Positions 6,196 through 11,284 of a stretch of 11,284 nucleotides of DNA are shown here, in pieces (the stretch's first letter is position 1; every line of letters starts with the position of its first letter). This stretch comes from Muribaculaceae bacterium. Lineage in GTDB: Bacteria; Bacteroidota; Bacteroidia; Bacteroidales; Muribaculaceae. Location of the stretch: positions 1-11,284 of the forward strand of contig JAIDJJ010000637.1 in assembly GCA_029052265.1 (NCBI GenBank). Direction: 5' to 3'. The notes below the pieces were generated by a model. It saw only the letters and a program-made list of their open reading frames with translations. It was not told where the DNA came from and ran no database searches. A program made the position numbers and the translations under genes.

Positions 6196-8574
6196 ATGTC
6201 GATCTGTAGAAAGATAATGTTGCTTCTGGCAATCCTTCTGTCTTGCACAGTGTGCGGATGGTCAAAAGACCTGACCGGGATGATTTCCGGAAAGGTTCTG
6301 TCGCAAGACGGAGAAATTGTAGATTACGCGACTGTGTACCTGAAAGGCACGAAATATTCTTGCTCCACCGATGACAAAGGTCTGTACCACCTGAACGCTC
6401 CTGCCGGAAAATATACTCTGGTTGTTTCTTCCGTAGGATATGACAAAGCGGAAATAAACGTCACTGTCAAACCGCAGGAACGTACGCGCCTTACTGTCAA
6501 ACTTAAGCCGGCAGCCCAACTGGCGGAAGTCATTGTGGTAGGCAACCAGCTCAGTAAAGTAAAAAACTCCCCTTTCAACGCAACTGCTGTAAATACGCAG
6601 GAATTGGTCAATACAACCAAAACCTTGAGCGAGGCGCTGGAAAAGGCTCCGGGAATGAAAATCCGGGAAAGCGGAGGTGTCGGTTCCGACATGGCTGTGA
6701 CAATGGACGGCTTCAGCGGTAAACATGTGAAGGTTTTCATTGACGGAATACCTCAGGAAGGGGTCGGAAGTTCATTCGGACTAAACAATATCCCTGTCAA
6801 TTTCGCTGACCGGATTGAGGTATACCGTGGCGTTGTGCCCGTGGGATTCGGAGCGGACGCAATAGGCGGAGTCATAAACATCGTCACATCCAAGCGCAAG
6901 AGAAAGTGGTTTGTCGACGCATCTTATTCATATGGTTCTTTCAATACACATAAATCATATGTCAACTTCGGACAGACATTCGCCAACGGTTTCAAATATG
7001 AGATCAACGCGTTCCAGAATTATTCCGACAACAATTACTGGGTGGATACTCCTGTAGAAGATTTCGAGACAGGAGCCATCAATAGGAAAAAGAAGGAACA
7101 TGTGCAGCGCTTCAACGATACTTACCACAATGAGGCGGTCATCGCGAAAGTCGGATTCGTCGACAAGTCTTGGGCAGACCGTTTCATGATCGGGCTCAAC
7201 TATTCCCACATGTACAAGGAAATCCAGACCGGCGTGCGTCAGGAAATTGTCTACGGACAGAAACACCGCCACGGTCATTCAATCATTCCTTCCGTGGAAT
7301 ACAGCAAACGCAACCTGATAGTGCGCGGTCTTAATGTGGCTGCAAATGTGAATTACAACAACGATATTACCATTAATGTCGACACGGCTTCCAGAAAATA
7401 CAACTGGAGAGGAGAGACTGTGCCCAACAATACTTTGGGGGAGCAGTCTTATCAGAACTCAAGATCAAACAATCATAACTGGACCGGCTCTTTTACCGCA
7501 GACTATCGTCTCGGAGAGAAAAATACCTTTATCATCAACGACGTCTTCAACACATTCAACCGTTCAAACGAAAATCTGCTGACTGACCCTCCGAGCCACG
7601 ATGAATATAGCAAGGTGACCACAAAGAATATTCTCGGAGCTTCCTGGAGATTCATTCCCGATTCAAGATTTAATCTTTCCCTGTTCGGCAAGTATTATTA
7701 CCAATATGTATCCGGACCGATAGCGACATCCTCGGCTCAGGATGCATACACCCTGACCTCAAGAAACGTCAACACTCTCGGGTATGGCGCGGCAGCCACA
7801 TATTTCTTACCGTTGGGTTTCCAGTTGAAGGCATCTTACGAAAAGGCGGTAAGACTCCCGACAATTGAGGAGATGTTCGGCGACGAAGACCTTGAGATGG
7901 GTGATATAGGTCTGAAACCGGAATCGAGCCATAACGTCAACCTGAATCTCAGCTATAACGCCACATTCGGTCTCAACAACATTTACGTAGAAGGTGGATT
8001 TGTCTATCGCGACACAAGAGACTATATCCAAAGAAATATTCTCGCCCTCAGCGGCGGACTTTCAGCCGCCACATATGTCAACTTCGGTAAGGTCGACACA
8101 AAGGGTTATTCAATATCGGCGAGATACAGTTTCTCGAAATGGCTTAGCGTAGGAGGAAATTTCACTCAGATGAATGTGCGTGACAATATGCGCAACACGC
8201 AGGGGACTACTGCGGCGAGCCTGACTTACCGCCAGCGGATTCCAAACATGCCATACCGGTTCGCGGATTCGGATGTAAATTTCTACTGGCACAATCTCGG
8301 AAGAAAGGGCAATGTCCTGACTTTGACATACGACAACCAGTACACCCACAGCTTCACTTATTATTCAGCCAACATCGGCGCGAATAAAGACGACTATGTA
8401 GTGCCTGACCAGTTCGCACACAACCTGACACTGTCTTACAGTATAAAGAACGGCAGATACAACCTGTCATTCGAATGCCGGAATTTTACCGACGCCCGTC
8501 TTTACGACAACTTCTCCCTCCAAAAACCCGGAAGGGCATTTTACGGAAAAATCAGAATATATTTCGGAAACTAA
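6196..8574 (+). CDS. xusA: TonB-dependent outer-membrane receptor, XusA-like (siderophore uptake)
   Basis: 792 residues from the preferred start. A signal peptide (MSICRKIMLLLAILL, cleavage probably near residue 23) is followed by a carboxypeptidase-regulatory-like domain (about 28-104; TGMISGKVLSQDGEIVDYATVYLKG is split across its first strands). A TonB-box-like EVIVVGN lies at about 111-117, then the plug domain (about 120-232, with VFIDGIP and the ADAIGGVINIVT plug end), and a 22-strand-type barrel to the C-terminus (GKIRIYFGN). It should import ligand through the outer membrane using TonB energy. The DUF4374 lipoprotein gene starts 20 bp downstream and the PepSY-TM gene follows, the order of B. 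thetaiotaomicron xusABC, which takes up xenosiderophores such as enterobactin. The in-frame ATG at 6109 would add 29 residues encoded across the palindrome and promoter and would bury the signal peptide, so 6196 is preferred. The exact siderophore is not known; this could be a paralogous system for another ligand. Confidence 0.88.
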   Translation: MSICRKIMLLLAILLSCTVCGWSKDLTGMISGKVLSQDGEIVDYATVYLKGTKYSCSTDDKGLYHLNAPAGKYTLVVSSVGYDKAEINVTVKPQERTRLTVKLKPAAQLAEVIVVGNQLSKVKNSPFNATAVNTQELVNTTKTLSEALEKAPGMKIRESGGVGSDMAVTMDGFSGKHVKVFIDGIPQEGVGSSFGLNNIPVNFADRIEVYRGVVPVGFGADAIGGVINIVTSKRKRKWFVDASYSYGSFNTHKSYVNFGQTFANGFKYEINAFQNYSDNNYWVDTPVEDFETGAINRKKKEHVQRFNDTYHNEAVIAKVGFVDKSWADRFMIGLNYSHMYKEIQTGVRQEIVYGQKHRHGHSIIPSVEYSKRNLIVRGLNVAANVNYNNDITINVDTASRKYNWRGETVPNNTLGEQSYQNSRSNNHNWTGSFTADYRLGEKNTFIINDVFNTFNRSNENLLTDPPSHDEYSKVTTKNILGASWRFIPDSRFNLSLFGKYYYQYVSGPIATSSAQDAYTLTSRNVNTLGYGAAATYFLPLGFQLKASYEKAVRLPTIEEMFGDEDLEMGDIGLKPESSHNVNLNLSYNATFGLNNIYVEGGFVYRDTRDYIQRNILALSGGLSAATYVNFGKVDTKGYSISARYSFSKWLSVGGNFTQMNVRDNMRNTQGTTAASLTYRQRIPNMPYRFADSDVNFYWHNLGRKGNVLTLTYDNQYTHSFTYYSANIGANKDDYVVPDQFAHNLTLSYSIKNGRYNLSFECRNFTDARLYDNFSLQKPGRAFYGKIRIYFGN

Positions 8575-8594
8575 ATTAAAACAACACATATAAT

Positions 8595-9992
8595 ATGAAA
8601 AAATTGTACATATGGGGACTCATGGCGGCAATGTCCGCCCCCTCCCTGTCTTTGATCTCATGTTCTGACAACAATGACAGCAATGAACCCGATGAACCGG
8701 GGACAGTCACCACTGACGGGAAATATGTTTTCGCCACTCAGGTAGCCGGGCAGAACGGTACTGCCAACGTGCTGGTGACAGCCCCTTCGATCGACGAAGG
8801 AAACGTCTCGACAGAGAACAACGGACTTACCAACGATGGCGCCACACAATGGATCTTCTACAGGAATTTCCTTTATGCGCTCACCTACAACCAGGGTAAC
8901 GCCGGAACCACACGCAGCTACATTCTCGACGAAAGCGGCGAGATGAAAGCCCGTGATATCGAATATAAGATCAGCCGGTTCTCATCTTATGGAATGTATG
9001 ACCAATACATCCTTGCAATGTCTACAGGGGCGGGAACCACCGGAGCAGACTCACACGGATTTTACCCGCAGACTCTGTTGGTGACATACCTTGACGTCGA
9101 GAACGAGACCGCTAAATCCAACGACACATCAGCAGGTCTTTATTCTATGGAAAACTATCTCGGCAACGGTGAATATGTCACTCTTTCAGGTGCTGAACAG
9201 TCAGGAACTCATCTTTATTGCGGTGTCATTCCGATGGGTCTCAGCCAATATGGTTATGCCGACGGCGACGGAAAATGGGTCCGTCCCGGGAACGAACATC
9301 TTGTAAAGACCGAAGACGGTGGAAGTGGAGCCGGATCATACCAGGCAGGAACCATCAGCGGTACCCAATATCCCGACGACTGCTGGGTGGCGATATATCC
9401 CAACGCTCAATTCCAGAATCCTGTAATCGCCCATACCGACAAGATCAGCTATCCTGCGGGACGTTACCGCTCACAATATTACCAGACTGTATGGGCGGCT
9501 GAAAACGGCGATATCTATGTATTCTCTCCAAGCTATGCCAAGACTCAGACTGAAGCCGCACAGCAGACAAGACTCGATGCCGGTGTATGCCGTATTCCCG
9601 CCGGAACAACTGATTTTGACGATTACTACTGCAACATCGAACAACTTGCAGGAAGAAGCTTCATGCGCTGCTGGCCAGCAGGAGGCAACTATTTCATTCT
9701 GCAGATGTATAACGAACCTTACGGATCCGGATTCTCAGGGACAGCAATGCAGCTTGCCATCTTTGACGCATCCGCCAAAACCCTTAAGGACGTATCAGGT
9801 CTTCCCGCAAACCTCTCCACTATCGCCAAAAACGTGTTCGTAAAAGACGGTAAGGTATATGTAGCGGTTACCCAGACTGACGGGAAACCTGTCATTTACG
9901 GCATAAATCCGGCTACCGCTGTCGCTCAGCAGGGAATAACGATCGACGCGACATCTATCACCGGATTCGGATACCTCACCCCTCAAAAATAA
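8595..9992 (+). CDS. xusB: DUF4374 surface lipoprotein, XusB-like siderophore-binding protein
   Basis: 465 residues with a lipoprotein signal (MKKLYIWG, hydrophobic core, LSLISC lipobox; lipidated Cys23). The residues just after it (SDNNDSNEPDEPG) are rich in Asp and Glu, resembling the acidic lipoprotein export signal of Bacteroidetes, so surface display is expected. The mature part is mostly short strands and turns with recurring YxxV/YxLxD units, consistent with a beta-propeller, and carries the recognisable DUF4374 layout (KYVFATQVAG near the start; CWPAGGNYFILQ late). In B. thetaiotaomicron, XusB binds ferric enterobactin at the cell surface and works with the XusA receptor; the same role is inferred here from family and gene order. 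It lies 20 bp after the receptor gene and 7 bp before the PepSY-TM gene, so co-transcription is near certain. Ligand range may differ from the characterised protein. Confidence 0.88.
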   Translation: MKKLYIWGLMAAMSAPSLSLISCSDNNDSNEPDEPGTVTTDGKYVFATQVAGQNGTANVLVTAPSIDEGNVSTENNGLTNDGATQWIFYRNFLYALTYNQGNAGTTRSYILDESGEMKARDIEYKISRFSSYGMYDQYILAMSTGAGTTGADSHGFYPQTLLVTYLDVENETAKSNDTSAGLYSMENYLGNGEYVTLSGAEQSGTHLYCGVIPMGLSQYGYADGDGKWVRPGNEHLVKTEDGGSGAGSYQAGTISGTQYPDDCWVAIYPNAQFQNPVIAHTDKISYPAGRYRSQYYQTVWAAENGDIYVFSPSYAKTQTEAAQQTRLDAGVCRIPAGTTDFDDYYCNIEQLAGRSFMRCWPAGGNYFILQMYNEPYGSGFSGTAMQLAIFDASAKTLKDVSGLPANLSTIAKNVFVKDGKVYVAVTQTDGKPVIYGINPATAVAQQGITIDATSITGFGYLTPQK

Positions 9993-9999
9993 TTGAAAC

Positions 10000-11223
10000 A
10001 TGAAACTCTGGAGGAAACTTCATCTCTGGCTTTCGGTTCCTTTCGGCATTTTCATTACTCTGATATGCTTCTCGGGAGCCATGCTGATATTTGAACCGGA
10101 AATAACGAGAGCTGTAAAAAGCGACGTGTATTTCGTCAGCGAGGTTAAAAACGAGCCTCTCCCAATGGGAGAATTGATGGAAACTGTCAAGGCATCACTC
10201 CCCGACAGTGTCGCGATAACAGGGGTGACCGTCTTTTCTGACAAGGAACGTGCCTATCAGGTCAATCTGTCAAAGCCACGCCGCTCATCTCTGTTCATCG
10301 ACCAATACTCAGGTGAAATAACCGGCAAATACGAACGCCTCGGTTTTTTCTCGACAATGTTCAAGATGCACCGTTGGCTCCTTGACAGCGCCAATCCGCA
10401 TGGCGAAGGCGTGAAAGTCGGCAAGACACTGGTTGGTATCTCCACTCTGATATTCGTTATAGCGTTGATAACCGGTGTCATTATCTGGTGTCCACGCGCA
10501 AGGAAGAATCTCCGCCGCAGTCTTTCCATATCTTTTGCCAACGGATGGAAAGGATTATGGAGAGGTCTCCATGTGGCGGGAGGCATGTATGCCCTGGTTC
10601 TTGTTCTCGCAATGGCTCTTACCGGTCTGACCTGGTCTTTCAACTGGTATAGGACAGCATTCTATGCGGTATGTGGTGTGGAGCACACTCCAAGGAATTT
10701 CGGACAGACTGCCCAGGCTTCGCAAGAAAAAAACTTACTACCGCAAGAAAATGCCAATCGTGGTGAAGGTCGCGGTGAAGGTCGTGGTGGTCGTGGCGAA
10801 GGTCGTGGAAGTCATGGCAAAGGTCGCGGTATGCGTGGTGGACACAGATCCGAATTCGGACGCTGGCAACAGGTTTACGACGAATTAAACACTAAGTATC
10901 CCGACGCTCCCCAGATCACTGTCGGTCAGGAAACTGCAACAGTTACACTCGGTAATAACGGCAACAGCCGCGCCTCTGACAGATACGAGTTCAACCGTCG
11001 CTCCGGAGAAATTACTCCTTCCTCCACATATGCAGATTCAAATGAGGCAGATAAGCTTCGCGGCTGGATATATTCAATCCATACCGGAACTCTCGGAGGT
11101 CTCATCACAAGAATCCTATGGTTGCTTGGAGCACTGTTGGGTGCGAGCCTTCCTTTGACCGGATACTATATCTGGATCAAACATCTCGGTAAGAAAAAGA
11201 CTCCGCATACAGTTAACCGATAA
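10000..11223 (+). CDS. xusC: PepSY-TM inner-membrane protein, XusC-like (likely ferric-siderophore reductase)
   Basis: 407 residues with four membrane helices (about 10-30, 143-164, 193-213, 368-393) and two large periplasmic segments of PepSY type (about 31-142 and 214-367). Four histidines sit at helix edges: H8 (KLHLWLS), H124 (KMHRWLL), H191 (RGLHVAGG) and H361 (SIHTGTLGG). They form a cytoplasmic-side and a periplasmic-side pair, as expected for the two-haem electron path of PepSY reductases such as FoxB of Pseudomonas, which reduces iron in siderophores. The role here, releasing iron after XusA/XusB import, is inferred. It starts 7 bp after the lipoprotein gene. The second periplasmic segment contains an unusual Arg/Gly-rich repeat at residues 254-283. 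The C-terminal tail is basic and cytoplasmic. The stop is followed by 61 bases in which no clear terminator is seen. Confidence 0.9.
   Translation: MKLWRKLHLWLSVPFGIFITLICFSGAMLIFEPEITRAVKSDVYFVSEVKNEPLPMGELMETVKASLPDSVAITGVTVFSDKERAYQVNLSKPRRSSLFIDQYSGEITGKYERLGFFSTMFKMHRWLLDSANPHGEGVKVGKTLVGISTLIFVIALITGVIIWCPRARKNLRRSLSISFANGWKGLWRGLHVAGGMYALVLVLAMALTGLTWSFNWYRTAFYAVCGVEHTPRNFGQTAQASQEKNLLPQENANRGEGRGEGRGGRGEGRGSHGKGRGMRGGHRSEFGRWQQVYDELNTKYPDAPQITVGQETATVTLGNNGNSRASDRYEFNRRSGEITPSSTYADSNEADKLRGWIYSIHTGTLGGLITRILWLLGALLGASLPLTGYYIWIKHLGKKKTPHTVNR
10759..10848 (+). repeat. Tandem 12-bp-type repeat encoding an Arg-Gly-rich linker
   Basis: Units of CGYGGYGAAGGT (protein RGEG) and shortened forms recur in frame, giving RGEG-RGEG-RGG-RGEG-RGSHGKG-RGM-RGGH. 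It lies in the second periplasmic segment of the PepSY-TM protein. All units keep the reading frame, so changes in copy number by slippage of whole codons would be tolerated. Confidence 0.85.
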
Positions 11224-11284
11224 ACAATCCGCAAGACAGAAGACAGCCCCCCGGTGAGCGCGCGTGCGTAAGGGGTTGGTCGCA

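Noticed and set aside
6196..6264. LLSC at residues 14-17 of the TonB receptor as a lipoprotein signal
   Set aside because: TonB-dependent receptors are barrel proteins processed by signal peptidase I, and a normal cleavage region follows at about residue 23; the cysteine is more likely part of the hydrophobic core.
7258..7281. His-rich QKHRHGHS in an outer loop of the receptor, considered as a haem- or metal-binding site
   Set aside because: Three nearby His alone do not establish binding, and this segment falls in a barrel region that is generally conserved in such receptors; the XusB-like partner points to siderophore rather than haem.
2874..11223. Long open frames antisense to, or in other frames of, the pump, receptor and lipoprotein genes
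   Set aside because: They lie wholly inside well-supported genes, give compositionally odd proteins without recognisable domains, and have no promoter or spacing of their own.
11247..11275. CCCC...GGGG bases in the GC-rich tail after the PepSY-TM gene, considered as a terminator hairpin
   Set aside because: Only four outer base pairs form; the inner bases do not pair in register and no T run follows. The window ends too soon to judge what this GC-rich stretch begins.

Overview
The window looks like a chromosomal segment of a gut-type Bacteroidales (Bacteroides/Muribaculaceae/Prevotella-like). The grounds are a TonB-dependent receptor with an N-terminal carboxypeptidase-regulatory-like domain, a DUF4374 surface lipoprotein, starts without clear Shine-Dalgarno sequences, and promoter elements resembling the Bacteroidetes -7 motif TAnnTTTG. 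No RNA gene, CRISPR array or insertion sequence was found. All genes are intact except the first, which is cut by the window edge.

Layout. (1) 2-421 (+) is the 3' end of a multi-spanning membrane protein, probably an MFS drug exporter. It ends at a strong symmetrical hairpin (440-487) that serves the convergent genes on both sides. (2) 521-2744 (-) is a tight three-gene operon: a LytS-type membrane histidine kinase, a LytTR response regulator, and a small exported tandem PepSY-like protein. Both junctions are 4-bp ATGA overlaps. (3) 2745-2873 is a divergent control region with LytTR-like direct repeats 21 bp apart. (4) 2874-6011 (+) is a full-length RND pump of the HAE1/AcrB class, without an adaptor or outer-membrane channel gene beside it. 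(5) 6115-6164 is a perfect 10+2+10 palindrome overlapping the predicted promoter of the last operon. (6) 6196-11223 (+) is a three-gene iron-acquisition operon: TonB receptor, DUF4374 lipoprotein, PepSY-TM inner-membrane protein. This is the layout of the xusABC xenosiderophore system of Bacteroides thetaiotaomicron.

How the genes may work together. XusB-like lipoprotein would bind ferric siderophore at the cell surface and hand it to the XusA-like receptor. The XusC-like protein, with four membrane-edge histidines, would reduce the iron as FoxB-type PepSY reductases do. The palindrome is well placed to be the operator of a metal-dependent repressor. The kinase/regulator/PepSY-like trio probably senses an envelope condition and may control the divergent RND pump; that link rests on context and the candidate LytTR boxes only.
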